This document shows, piece after piece, positions 10,310 to 21,109 of a DNA stretch of 64,000 bases. Position 1 is the first letter of the stretch. Each line of letters starts with the position of its first letter. Under the pieces are notes generated by a model, which ran no database searches, had not been told where the DNA came from, and worked only from the letters and a program-made list of their open reading frames with translations. The stretch lies in contig JACGCM010001747.1 of assembly GCA_014058105.1 (NCBI GenBank), positions 2,170,001 to 2,234,000 of the forward strand. The letters are read 5' to 3'. The translations under genes and the position numbers were made by a program. Source of the DNA: Kingdonia uniflora. Taxonomy: Eukaryota > Streptophyta > Magnoliopsida > Ranunculales > Circaeasteraceae.

Positions 10310-10765
10310 TCAATGGTGTTTGGTTGGAATGAAGATTGCGCCCTCGCCGTCTCATGGCAGGAATTGGTTGATAATCTACCTCTTCGAAAACTTAACTTTG
10401 ATCAGTTATGGAGCTGAGTTTAGCTCTGATTCAGGGAGCACATGGAAATTTAATACCCTCCTGTAGATTTATACAGTAGGTGGAATATACTTAAGGTTAA
10501 ATGTGATGAGTTTCATGAGATACACAAGAGTATTGATAGACGGGTCAGAGGTATTCTACTAGCCTATAATTTGTGCGAAGCCAGAGACGAATGGTATAAG
10601 AAATACAACCAGCCATTCCCGTTCGAGACTTTATATGATATTTTTTACCACAACTACGTCCTGCCTGATCCTTCTACAAATTATCGGCAAATAAACTATG
10701 GACAAGATCCACTCTCCCTTACTGAATGGTCCGAGTTTAATCCCTACATCAGTCATCCTCAATGA
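10310..10765 (+). pseudogene. NAM/Myb-like protein accompanying Harbinger, broken
   Basis: Plus-strand translation gives a Trp-anchored start (VFGWNEDCALAVSWQELVDN), stops near 10420-10450, then RWNILKVKCDEFHEIHKSID and ARDEWYKKYNQPFPFETLYD, ending YISHPQ. The 'RW..LK..C..F......I..R' followed by 'A...Y.K.Y..PF..E..Y.I' layout resembles the NAM-associated/Myb-like second protein of PIF/Harbinger elements and related plant genes. Divergent orientation from the transposase remnant fits that pairing. No profile match has been tested. The following 10766-11030 is AT-rich with no feature I can support. Confidence 0.4.
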
Positions 10766-11029
10766 ATTAGACGCACAAGAAGACTTTAAATTCTATTTTA
10801 ATTGTATCTGCTTTTAGTTTAATTTTGAGCGTAGAACTACTATTATAAGAATTGAAAGATAATAATTGAATTTAAATAAATGGGACATCAGGTCGTACAA
10901 GTACTAATATAGAGAAACAAAAGTCATACGGTACAATGTCTTTAAATAGTTCAATACAAAGTCGCACAATAAAAATACACGTATAAAATAAAACTCGTCT
11001 CACAACTATATCTCACAACCAGTATGCCC

Positions 11030-13165
11030 CCTGCTAAAACTATTGGCTTCCCATTCGAGCACCATATCGACGGGCTCTTGTCCTAGCGTTACCTTCAGGT
11101 GGTAGAGGCACCACCTATAAAGTTGGTGCCCTCCTCAGCTGTAAGTTCTGAAAGGGACAAATAAATTTTATGTAGATTTAGGCAAAATAAATATTGCCTA
11201 AAAAGTAAAAATAAATCAATAAATATCTTACATGCGAATATAGTTGGTCGTTGATAATGTCATAACCTCCCATTATATAGCTCTACATTTTGAGCAATCA
11301 ATGATGTGATCATCTCGTCGTCCCACGCAGACTCTGCCACGGTGACTCGCCGCATACCCAGACTCAGGTACCGCAGCTCCTCTAAGTAGCAGTAAGTTGG
11401 CATGTGTGACGGCTTGCTCAAGCAGTGGATGGGAATTGTCTAAGGCCTCCCTGTCCACTCTATGTTATGCCCCAACTCTGGCCCCATCTCCAAGTCGGGC
11501 AGACTGAAGTCTTAGGACAAGCTATGAACCTCTGATAACATAACCATGACAGGTGTAATGCCAGACCTGAGTACACTAGAACCAAGCTAGTCTATCTTCC
11601 CCATCCTCTGCAAATCTATTAATAGGTGGTCAACCTCATATGTTTGGTTATGCTAGTAGATCACGTAAGTCATCCTCTCCTCGTTCATCACAAACTGGTT
11701 ATAGCTAACGAAGTTAGACTCTTTCAAAGCCTCTAAATCAGTTGGACTGAGATATGGCAACATGTTGGATGGAAAATCCATCGGAATACCTGTAATTTCC
11801 ATTTGGGTCTTGAAGTGGCATCCTCTTATGAGACAGCGCTGATGCGATATGTACGTCATCTAACTCTAAAACCGCAGATGTAGCCCAAGGTTGCCAGTTG
11901 ATCGAATTAATAGCCTTGTGGTCAATAAGGTATCTGGCTATAGTAAACAAGTTCCTACCTAGTTATTTGTTTTCTTCCTGTTCCCCTTCTCCCATATTTT
12001 GAGGCGAGAATACGACGTCATCTTCAACGCATTACTGACAATGGGGTGACCAACCCCATAATACTCGTAGGACCAATACTGCATTTGGGAACAATACGTA
12101 AAATAATTAGAAATTCTATTTAAGATGTTTATTACAAGATATTTGATTTGTATCATTGGAAAAAGTATTACTGTACCTCAATCAGTTGCTAAAATCCAGT
12201 AATGGTACCCCCGGTCGTGACTACGGCATTCAAGCTATGGTACATAGAAGTAAAAATAGCGGAACCCTAGTCATATAAGAATCATTCATCCAAATCGGCC
12301 ATGGCCTCGAGATATCCAAGTAGGACGTTGTCGTTGGTCGTTTGGAACCATAAATGCCCCATCACGAAAATGATAAAAACATGAGCCACCGTACTGTTAT
12401 TAGACCGATTATCTATGACGGTCAAGTACTTCTTCAGATGTGCAATACTGATGTTCCCACTTTTTATATTGTTAGATGTAATACGGGGGGGGGGGGGGGG
12501 GGGCAATTTCATCGCCTCGGATATAACACTCCATCAGTCGTCATATGGAAATGGAGTAGGATATTTGCCGATTGGAAATGATGTAAGCATTGTGAAATCC
12601 AATGAAGTGATCCCTATCTTCGTACTTGGGAAGAAAAAAGTATAAGTCGTAGGCCACCAACGCTCTATTAGCGCATGAATTAACCGATTATCAGAATTAC
12701 ACAATTTAATATCCATGAACCTCCCAAATATCTTCACCCCAGGATCTTTATTGTTAGAATTTTGGAAATCTCGTTCCAAAATTTTATAACCGTAGTGAAT
12801 GTGCCGTGCAGACACATCGAATCATAATTTTTTTCGTTGGAGCATTTTGTCAAACACTTGATTAATGGAAATAACAAAGTCACCATTAAACAAAAACTTA
12901 CCATGAGATCCTTGCCAGTGTGATATATATGATTCATGCCGTCTGGGAGCACGATAATAAACCGCATGTGTGGAATTTCATATTGGGTTGGGTGTGATAG
13001 GCCTTGAATTTGTTCTACCTCTTCAAATATAACCTTTTTTTCCTTCTAGACCTCGACCGAGTTACGACTTGCTCTAAATCTCATGTCATTCTAAGCCTGG
13101 GAAACAACTGGGGTGTGGGTCTCCCTCTGGCAGATCTATTTTATTGGGTTTGATGTTGGTAATTT
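11030..13165 (-). pseudogene. Plant mobile domain (PMD/MAIN-like) gene, broken
   Basis: PMD proteins are plant proteins found both in transposons and as host silencing factors (MAIN family). Minus-strand segments give LIHALIERWWPTTYTFFFPS and TSLDFTMLTSFPIGK (12534-12815), then VAHVFIIFVMGHLWF and LGYLEAMADLDE (12282-12420). A GSAIFTSMYHSL stretch and FWQLIE with WSYEYYGVGHP (about 12260-12050) follow. Downstream pieces at 11950-11653 (WQPWA, HIASALSHKRMPLQDPNGNY) and a basic end near 11060 complete the order expected of the domain. Frameshifts, stops and a 19-G run at 12485-12503 break it into at least six parts. The start is placed near a GA-rich 5' region. Confidence 0.7.
12485..12503. repeat. 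Poly-G run, 19 nt
   Basis: An uninterrupted run of 19 G inside the PMD pseudogene, reading as polyproline on the minus strand. It falls where the second PMD motif block would be expected. It may be genuine slippage or an assembly or sequencing artefact; compare the 28-C run at 32729-32756. Confidence 0.95.
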
Positions 13166-13191
13166 TTTTCTAGAGTTTAGAGCAAAACTGT

Positions 13192-13217
13192 GAGAGAGAG
13201 AGAGAAAGAGAGAGAGA
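13192..13217. repeat. GA/CT microsatellite
   Basis: A (GA)n tract with one AAG interruption, just upstream of the PMD gene on the minus strand, where it reads as (CT)n. Pyrimidine tracts of this kind are common in plant 5' untranslated regions, consistent with the placed PMD start. Confidence 0.85.
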
Positions 13218-13278
13218 CGATGAAACAATATGGGGGAGGGAGCAAAGTTAAAAGTTTTTGTTTAACATATGAGGCGAC

Positions 13279-13311
13279 GGTATTCTGATTAATACGCAGT
13301 AATCAGAACAT
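13279..13311. repeat. Palindrome upstream of the PMD gene
   Basis: Core arms CTGATTA and TAATCAG around an 8-base spacer, preceded by GACGGTATT and followed by AACATTGCA. It aligns in direct orientation with 10085-10128 (GATGGT..TGATTA...GTAAT...TTGCA). A third half-site 'tgttttgattac' follows at about 13319-13330. Confidence 0.7.
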
Positions 13312-13470
13312 TGCAGGGTGTTTTGATTACAAAAAAATTAATAAAAGAAATCTATGTCAGCCCAGCTGCTAGAAGGAAACGAGTGTGTGCTTGGGTTTAT
13401 TACGTTTGACGTGTGTGCCACATCCAACTGCTGAAGATACTCTAAGAAGGGAGAAAGAAGAATTGGGTAG

Positions 13471-13496
13471 CCACCTAAGTATTTCTCCTTAGGTGG
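13471..13496. repeat. Perfect 9-bp stem inverted repeat
   Basis: CCACCTAAG at 13471-13479 and CTTAGGTGG at 13488-13496 with an 8-base loop, immediately left of the copia element. It could be the end of a small foldback element or chance; nothing else supports either. Confidence 0.7.
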
Positions 13497-13512
13497 AAAG
13501 TAAAAAGTGGTT

Positions 13513-13769
13513 TATGCTAGGAGTTGGGTTCGGCCCAAGGTAGGAGCCCAACTGGGTCAGGGTATCCTACTGAACTCCTAACAAGCCCATAGGCCTTTAG
13601 GGTTTATGGGGAGAATTTGAGAGAGTATATATAACATATATTGGGTTATTCTTGTAATACAAAATCTCTGAGAATACAGAGACATAATATTAATGAATAA
13701 GAAATCCATACTCTTCTGTTAATCATCTTGCTCTTGATTAACTGATAGAGTATCTAATATTATCCAACA
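13513..13769 (+). repeat. 5' LTR of the copia element (about 257 bp)
   Basis: Begins TGCTAGGAGT (a degenerate TGTTAGGA-type start) and ends ATTATCCAACA just before the primer site. The body matches 20741-20946. A TATA-like 'gtatatataacatat' lies at about 13624-13640. The left boundary is approximate, since the right copy reads 'tattagggttt' there. Confidence 0.75.
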
Positions 13770-13780
13770 TGTTATCATCA
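13770..13780 (+). promoter_or_regulatory. Degenerate copia primer-binding site
   Basis: TGTTATCATCA directly after the LTR resembles the usual plant copia site TGGTATCAGAG, complementary to initiator tRNA-Met, with three mismatches over eleven bases. Its position immediately after the terminal CA supports the call. Confidence 0.55.
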
Positions 13781-15724
13781 TATGACGAGCTAGTGGATTA
13801 GAAGGGAGAAAAAACTCTCCAAATCAGCGTTTTTCTTGGATTTTTTTCGTCACGAAGAGGTATTTTTACCTATTTCAAAATTTCTATCTATTAATTGTTT
13901 CTTCTATGATATAGGATATCTCGACATGAATTGTATATTTAATACATATTTTTCTCGGATTAAAATATCCTATTTTAGTGATTTTTAATCTTTGAAAAAT
14001 GGCTATTTTCAAACTAAAATAGTAATTGTTGTAGAGATCGGATTGATGCATAATTATTTTAATTGTGTAGCCTATTCCGCAATGATCACATCAGTATATG
14101 GCACGTCTCATGGAGATGTCCTAATCGTTGGTAAATTACCATGGAAACTGGGCAGTTCATGGCCAGAAAACGGCGTATTTAAGTCATGCTGACATTAGCT
14201 AGGTTAATTATTTTTGTTTGTAATTATCTTTTTTAGAAAAATATTTATTATCTGTTTATGACTTCATCAGACCTAATCCATTGCTGATGTGGCAATGACA
14301 CGTGTCAAGGATACGTGGCATGCCACATCGCAGTGTGACTCACCATGCTGATATGGTAGTGACATATGTCAAGGACACGTAGCATGCTAGCATGGCAAGT
14401 GGGGTTCACCATGCTGACGTAGCAGTGACACGTGTCAAGGACACGTGGTAGGTAGGGTCCACCATGTTGACTTGGCAGTGACACGCGTTAAAGACGCATG
14501 ACATGCTGATGTGGCAGGTGAGGTCCTCCATGCTTACGTAGATGCACTATTTACGTACCATGTACCAGGATAGTATCATGCCAATGACATGCCATGAAGC
14601 ACACATAGTGGCATAATCAGTAGCATGCCAAGGGGTACATACAGTAGCAAGCCAAGTGGCAGCATAGTGGTATGACACGTGACATATGGTTTAACCCGGT
14701 CTAGATCGGTCAGCCCGGTCCAGGCCTTGACCTAGACCAAGCCAGAACGATCTAAAATCGGTTCAGATACTAAATTGGCACTAGAGAGCTTAATTTTTGG
14801 TCAAACCGAGTTAATTTTTTTTTAAAATTCTTATTAACTGAACCTACCCCATGGAGGACTCATTTTTTTTTAATGAAAAATATTTTTAAATATTTTTTAG
14901 GAACGGGTGCCTCGTATAGGAACACTGACTCACTTATATGTGATATAAGTAAATAAAGTAATACATATTTAAGTATCTTACGATAACTAATAAGATATTA
15001 CTGGTATACCCCAAGGATATTAATTATCATGATCAGGGATCAGAGATAATGCGAAACCAAGACCAATTTAGGATACGACTAGGAGTCATATCTAAATTAC
15101 AGTTAATTGCCAATGACAAATAATTAGAGCTCAATTGTGAATTGACTTTGTCTTATTTCCAAAAACTTGGTATCTAAGGAATTAATTTTACATATCTAGG
15201 TGTAATTTGATGTTACATTATAACATTTAGAAGTATATAATCATTGATAGCAACCTATAATACCCTAGAATGTTAGTTTAAAGACAGGCATAATCTACCT
15301 ATCTTTATGAAACCAGTAGAGTTCAGGGTGGGGCCATTTGTTAGCTAGACATCTAATACCCCTCATATTTGTAGCAAATAGGGTCATTTGGCTAGAATAT
15401 ACATTCCTTATAGAACTTTAGGGCTTAGAGCGCCCTAGTTGTCAAAATAAAGAACGTACATATCTAGTGGTTTTGAATATCAATCTTGGCTAAGATTATC
15501 TTAAAATGTACATCAAAGATTAAGATCGTCATTTTACGGGGTAAAATTGGGGTTTAATTATTAGAAAAGATTTTTATGAGTATAAGAATATGAACAAGGT
15601 TCAACGATAATATGATTGAGAATCATTTATTTTATGTTATTCTAAGTACTATGATTTGTCTATAATGCATATGAAATGTTAATCAAGACTTGTTACTTAT
15701 TACGATCTACATTTTGCATAACAG
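13781..15724 (+). other. Copia leader, non-coding
   Basis: Nearly 2 kb between primer site and gag with no supported ORF. It is AT-rich apart from the minisatellite at about 14280-14530 and a GC-richer stretch near 14690-14760. Such a long leader is unusual for copia; it may include a foreign insertion, but I see no clear ends. Confidence 0.6.
14280..14530 (+). repeat. Minisatellite with repeated G-box (CACGTG) motifs
   Basis: Four units spaced 64, 66 and 53 bp, each beginning with a variant of GCTGATGTGGCAGTGACACG and continuing TGTCAAGGACACGTGGCATG. Units start near 14283, 14347, 14413 and 14466, with a partial one near 14514. Units one and three keep ACACGTGTC and both carry CACGTG or near-CACGTG a second time. 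CACGTG is the plant G-box core bound by bZIP and bHLH factors. The position in the copia leader, downstream of the LTR, could make it an enhancer; that is inference. Confidence 0.7.
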
Positions 15725-16670
15725 ATGTCTGCGAAACTCAAGAATGTTGAATTTCCTCCATTGATGCTTACTGGAGCCAATTACCACTCTTGGTACATTG
15801 ACGATGACTTGTTCTTAAAGTTTCTAGGTCTGATGAAGACCATCGTGAAGATCCCGTTAACAAAGAAAATGCTTTGTTTATCCTCCGTCATCATATTCAG
15901 GATGACCTAAAGACTAAATACCTCAATATGGTTGAGCCAACTGACTTATGGGCAAGCTTGAAGGGGCGTTATGGTCTGCAAAAGAGTATTATGCTCCCCA
16001 AAGCGATGCACCAATGAAACAACCTTTGGTTCCAAGATTTCAGGACTGTCACTGATTATAACTCAGCAGCCCTCACAATCGCCTCTATACTTGAGTTGTG
16101 TGAAAGGAAAGTCACTAATGATAAAATGGTAGATAAAACTCTATAAACTTTCTATGTTATTAATATTGCGCTCAAAGGCAATATCGGCGAAAGAACATTA
16201 TGAGTCACAAAGTTTTAATTCAGGCACTTCTCCTCTCTGAACAGAACGATGAACTTTTGATGATGAATCATGCAATGCGGTTTTCTGGGAGTGCGCCGTT
16301 ACGTGAATCACACAATATTTAGTTTTGGGGAAACAATTATGCATGTCAGGGATGCTAATATGGAATGGGCAAGATAGGATACAAGGGAAACAGGATGGGC
16401 AGAAACCAAAAACCCATTGACCCTAGGAAAGGTAAATGATTTTAGAAATTCACCAAACTTGGATATATGAAAAATGAAAAGATGCAAGATTAAGGATCTC
16501 TTTGCTTTAACAGCGGTGACATTGGATACTAGGCACGGGAGTATCTGGCACCACGGTGGCAAGAGTGAATAGAGTCCAGACTCACTACGTAGTTATTGAT
16601 ACTAACTCCTCCCCTATGGAGTTCGCAGTATCAGACATCTTTGGCAACACTAATGCCGGCATGGATCAGC
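15725..16670 (+). pseudogene. Copia gag, degraded
   Basis: The start MSAKLKNVEFPPLMLTGANY followed by SWYIDDDLFL matches the N-terminal pattern of plant copia gag (short lead, 'L.G.NY..W', then 'L...GL'). The frame breaks at 15908, then pieces such as NNLWFQD-type and 'RFKSFNEYNSA'-like remnants follow in shifting frames. A degenerate zinc knuckle is visible near 16500 (CFNSGDIGY, with the second Cys and the His lost). The start is taken at the first Met after the leader. Non-functional. Confidence 0.7.
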
Positions 16671-16940
16671 ATACGGAGTAATCCGTAATGATATTTTAGT
16701 AAACATGCTATGTGACAGTGGAGAACACTAGTAGTTTCTTTTCTTTCAAAGACTTGATTTACTTTTTTTTTCCAGTATTTTTGATTATGTTAGGAACAAA
16801 TCATCTATATTTCAATAAAGTGCTCGTAACATATATGAGATTTTTATTTCATTCTAAATTGTGATTATTCAAATTATTGCTTGGGATAGTAGTTAATTTA
16901 TTATATATAGAATTTTTAATCTACTATATATACAGGTAGT
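16671..16940 (+). other. Non-coding gap between copia gag and protease
   Basis: AT-rich stretch with no supported reading frame, lying between the gag zinc-knuckle remnant and the protease. It begins shortly after a 'ctatgtgacagtggag' block. A comparable spacer occurs in some plant copia families. I see no splice signals clear enough to call an intron. Confidence 0.5.
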
Positions 16941-18735
16941 CCATGGATCTTTATGCCTAGAAAGCACTAATTAATAATAGGATGAGTCGCGACACATGTC
17001 TAGTTGACAGTGGTACTACCTACTCGATCCTTTGAGATAAACGATATTTCTCATACTTGACCGTGTATGTCGGGGACATTCAAACTATTATTGGGATGGC
17101 AGTATCATAGAGGGCCCAGGGAGCGCCACACTAGTACTCCCTAACGGTTTGATACTGAGTATCCAGACTGTGTTGTATACTAGTAAATACCCTGAGAATT
17201 TACTAAGCTTTAGGGACGTACATGATAACGATTATCAAGTCAAGGTGATAGAAACTGATGAGAATTAAATTTTATGCATCACCTACTTGCCTAATGGTCA
17301 ATAACTTATATTGGAACGGTGGCAATGTATTCCTTAAGGGCTATATTCAACTGTCTTAAGGCATGTCGAAATATATGCAATCACTAATTTTTTTCTGCTA
17401 TAAGGGAAAACGTTTAGGATTTGGCATGAATATTTTGGACATCCTGAACAATGAATGATGAGAAAAATTATCAATAGTACCTCTGGACATTCACTCACAG
17501 GAGAGAAGATCTGCATTTTACAAGATTAACCGTATAACGCTTGCTCTCAGGGAAAGCTTATAGTCCCATCTAGTAAGACCAAGGTAGAGTTGGAGTCTCT
17601 AGACTTTCTCCAACATATCCATGGAGACATATGTGGACATATCCATCAACCACATAGTGGTCCATTCAAATACTATATGGTCTTAATCAACGCTTCTGTG
17701 AGATGGTCTGACGTTTGCCTATTATCATCTAGGAATATTTCGTTTCCATGGTTACTTACCCAGATTATCTGATTGCGGGAACATTTCCTGGATCACCCGT
17801 TCAAATTTATGAGATTTGATGGTGTTGGCGAGTTTACCTCAAAGGCTTTTGTTAATTATTGTATTGCTAATAGGATAGATGTTGAGCATCCAGTACCCCA
17901 TGTCTATACCCAAAATGGGATAGCGGAGAATCTAATCAAGAGATTACAATTAATCACTAGGCCACTGTTATTACGATCTCAGCTTTTGGATACTACGTAG
18001 GGCCATGCAATTCTGCAAGCTGCCGCCCTGATTAGAATTTGTCCAATAAGAAATAATAAATATTCCTCATTGTAACTAATAACTGGGTCAGAGCCCGGTG
18101 TTGCCCATCTACAAACATTTAGATGTTCCGTGCAAGTGCCAATTGCTTCACCACAACGTACAATGTTGGCTAGGTATTTATGTGGGTTATGATTCACCAT
18201 CTATCATTCGATATTTGGAAGCCACTACCAGTGATATATTTATTACAAGATTTACTGATTGTCACTTTGATGAGATGATATTCCCAGCATTGGGGGGAGA
18301 TATGACAGTCAATGCTGTGGATGTTTCCAAACTTAGTTGGAAAATACCATCTTTGTTTCATCTAGATCCCCTAACTAATCACGGTGGCAAGGAAGTACAG
18401 CAGATTCTATACTTACAACAAATCACCAATAAATTGCCAGATGCATTGAACGATGTTGCTAGAGTAACCAAGGCGCATATACCTGCAAGTAATATACTTG
18501 TACGACTAGATGTTCTGGGGACTGGTATGTTATCCACAAATGAATCCAAGCCGCGCGTCATAGGAGGACTCCCCGCTGCAAAGGACCTTGAGCCGAGGGC
18601 TAATAAACAGTGTACGGGAAAAGAAAAGACTAATTGTGTAATCGGTTCATCAGGGATAGGCTTCCCACAGACAGGGATATAGTAACTACGTATCCACCTG
18701 AAGCATTAGGAGATAAGCCTGGTGAGGCACATGTA
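16940..18735 (+). pseudogene. Copia protease and integrase, degraded
   Basis: Protease: TCLVDSGTTYSIL with the catalytic DSG at about 17006, then a VLPNGL-type strand and a NLLSFRDV-type region. The pre-integrase zinc region lies near 17440 (WHEYFGHPEQ, MMRKIINSTSGH). Integrase: HGDICGHIHQP (first Asp near 17620), RFDGVGEFTS (second Asp about 17818, Gly replacing the usual Asn) and QNGIAENLIKRLQ (Glu about 17925). The downstream segment 18098-18682 (WLGIYVGYDSPSIIRYLEAT, DCHFDEMIFPALGGD) is the familiar integrase-RT linker. Stops at 17770 and 17998 and a frameshift near 18070 inactivate it. Confidence 0.85.
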
Positions 18736-18739
18736 CATG

Positions 18740-20400
18740 ATAATTAAGAGATCTTAATTAACTTTGTTTCTAATGGCACCACGTGGGATCGTTCAGAAGT
18801 AGTAGTCGATGAAGTATTCACTTTCACTGCTGCACCCACCATCGAGGATGATGATCCAAAACCACTTACTGTAGACGAATGAAAAAGTTGTACAGATTGG
18901 CTAGAGTGGGAGACTGTGATCAATGCAGAGCTCAACTCACTAGCTAAACGTGAAGTGTTTGGAACAATAGCCCCTAGGCAAGATGCCATCAAGCCTGTCA
19001 GTTATAAATGGGTATTCGTACGGAAACATAATAAATATAAAAATATAGTAAGGTACAAGGCAAGACTAGTTACCTAGGGATTTTCTCCAAGACTTGACAC
19101 CGATTATGATGAAACCTACTCTCCAGTCATGGATGCTATAATGTTCTGTTACTTGATCAGTCTATCAGTCGTTGAGAATGAGCTGGACATGTGTTTAATG
19201 GATGTAGTATAGTTATTGCATATATATATGGAAAATTAGATATGGAGATCTACATGAAGCTACCATATTGGTTTAAACTTCTGGAAGCGACAATGCCAGA
19301 TACACGGGGTGCCTACATAATAAAATTAGATAAGTCATTGTATGGTCTGAAATAATCAAGGCTCATGTGGCACAACAGGCACTGAATGTTTAAAAGCTGA
19401 GGGTTTTGCAAATAGCTATGTTTGCCCATGCATTTTCATCAAGAAAATGAATACTGGTTTTGCCATCATTGCAGTTTATGTAGACGATTTGAATATCATC
19501 GGAACTCTAGGGGGATCGCTAATGCTGCCAAATACTTTAGGAAGGAATTTGAAATGAAAGACCTTAGGAAGACCAAATTTAATCTATGTTTGTAGATCAA
19601 ATATCTTGGTCGCGACATAATCATACATTAGGTGACGTATACCAAAAGAATCATAAATCATTTTGGTATGGATACGGTACACAATGCCAATATGCCTATG
19701 CATGTCTGCTCATTGGATGTGAATAAGGACATCTATTATCCTTCAGATAAGGGGGAAAAACTCCAAGGGCATGAGGCACCATATCTAGGAGCTATCGGTG
19801 CTTTGCTATACTTAGCAGGGTATACTCGACCCGATATCTCATTCGCGGTAAACTGTTTGGCCCACCATATAGTTCTGCACCTACCCAAAGGTACTGAAAT
19901 GGGATCAAGCACATTCTGAGATACCTCATCCGTATGAAAGACTAGGGTCTGTTCTATCCAAAAATTGGCAAACAAGAAATTATAGGATACGTCGATACAA
20001 GATATTTGTCAGTCCCACATAAAGGCCGATCATAATCGGGTTATATATTCTTGTATGGAGATACAACAATTTTATGGAGATCGGTGAAGCAGATGATGGT
20101 TTCTATATTCATGAACCACGCAGAGATTCTTACACTTCATGAAGCTGGCAGAGAATGTTTCTGGCTGCGGTCCATAATCAATCACATCAATAGAAGTTGC
20201 GATTTAAGTTTTATTCAAGATAAACCGACGATTCTTTATAAAGACAATGCAACTTGTATCATTCAAGTCAAGGGCAAATTTATTAAAGGCGATAGAACGA
20301 AGCACATTTTACCTAAATTCTTCCACATACATGAGTTGCAGAAGACGAATGAGATTGACGTTACTCAAGTATGTTAAGAAGATAACTTAGATAATTTATT
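18740..20400 (+). pseudogene. Copia reverse transcriptase and RNase H, degraded
   Basis: RT: W-E-INAELNSL, VFVRKHNKYKNIVRYKARLV, DYDETYSPV and the catalytic AVYVDDLNIIGT (TATGTAGACGAT at 19477-19488). The tail has HVCSLDVNKD-type and YLGAIGALLYLAGYTRPDIS (19632-19919). RNase H: GYLSxPHKGRSQSGYIF-like near 20010-20050, HAEILTLHEAGRECFWLRSI and YKDNATCIIQVKGKFIKGDR (20051-20377), with the final DNLDNLFTNAL near 20385. Several frameshifts. 20401-20740 holds only degraded 3' sequence before the LTR. Confidence 0.85.
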
Positions 20401-20740
20401 CACAAATGCTCTTGCACATCCTACGTTTAAGAGACTGGTGTACAGAATTGGCATGCGGAGTTTACATAATTTATTATCTCAGGGAGATCGGCGTCAGGGG
20501 AAGTAATCCCGTCCTGACGTGGATACATGCGTATTATACTCTTTTTCCTGATAGTATGGTTTTAATCCTAGGATGTTTTACTGACTATAAGTTTTGATAA
20601 GGTAAAGTATACGCGTCCATAACCCATACAGGGCATAAGATTGTACTCTTTCCTTGTATAACTTTTTGCCCAATGGGGTTTTGTTAGAAATTTTTTTTGA
20701 TGAGGTAAGTCGTCCTGGTATGGAATACCCCAAGGGAGAG

Positions 20741-20946
20741 TATTAGGGTTTGGATCCAGCCTAAAGTGGGAACCCAACTAGGTTGGGGTGTCCTACTGGA
20801 CTCCTAACAATCCCATAGGCCTTTAGGGTTTATGGGGAGAGTTTGAGAGAGTATAGATATTATATATTGGGTTATTTTTGTAATATAGAACCTCTGAGAA
20901 TACCGAGAAATAATATTAATGAATAAGAAATCCCTACTTTTCTCTC
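20741..20946 (+). repeat. 3' LTR of the copia element, 3'-truncated
   Basis: Aligns with 13513-13722 through 'gaataagaaatcc', then stops. The last roughly 45 bp of the left copy have no counterpart, and a gypsy LTR (TGTAATAGCC) starts at 20947. This is the signature expected of an insertion into the LTR, with the remainder displaced beyond the right edge of the window. Confidence 0.75.
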
Positions 20947-21109
20947 TGTAATAGCCTAATTATGGGATTCAAACTTAGCCTTTACACCAGATGTGCTTAG
21001 AATGCTCAAGAACAATAAGTAATAACTAACAAGATGGTTTAGCGTAGAAAATCTTTGAATAGGCAAAAAACTACGGCCTCTCTTAAGGATTTTGAGATAG
21101 AGTAAATGG
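20947..21109 (-). repeat. First part of the C1 3' LTR, split by element B
   Basis: Starts TGTAATAGCCTAATT and follows the order of the gypsy LTR at 51324 (TGTAATGGCC, 'tacaccaga', 'gaaaatctttgaataggcaaaaaactacgg' counterparts). It stops at 21109, where element B's LTR starts, and resumes at 41532. The final five bases AATGG pair with AATGA at 41527-41531 as B's target duplication. It is visibly more diverged from 51324-51893 than the A and B LTRs are from each other. Confidence 0.7.

Larger units (their letters stand above)
13513..20946 (+). mobile_element. Ty1/copia retrotransposon, decayed, 3' end truncated
   Basis: The order is LTR, primer site, long leader, gag, protease, integrase, reverse transcriptase, RNase H, LTR. 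The integrase-before-RT order defines Ty1/copia. The two LTRs share the 'cccataggcctttagggttt' and 'gaataagaaatcc' blocks. The right LTR stops at about 20946, where a gypsy LTR begins, so the copia element was probably the target of the C array; the missing tail should lie right of the window. Many stops and frameshifts make it non-autonomous. Confidence 0.9.

Noticed and set aside
10231..13456. Possible terminal inverted repeats of a DNA transposon around the PMD gene ('ggttggagatgctctaac' and 'gctgaagatactctaag')
   Set aside because: The two sequences are in the same, not inverted, orientation and only loosely similar, so they do not bound one element.
14690..14760. GC-richer stretch with 'ggtctagatcggtcagcccg' considered as a tRNA gene
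   Set aside because: No cloverleaf or A/B-box arrangement could be drawn; probably leader sequence.
17979..18200. Minus-strand ORF within copia
   Set aside because: Shadow of the copia integrase frame.
20947..21109. Treating this as part of the copia LTR
   Set aside because: It has no counterpart in the left copia LTR, whereas it follows the gypsy LTR at 51324 block by block and continues at 41532.
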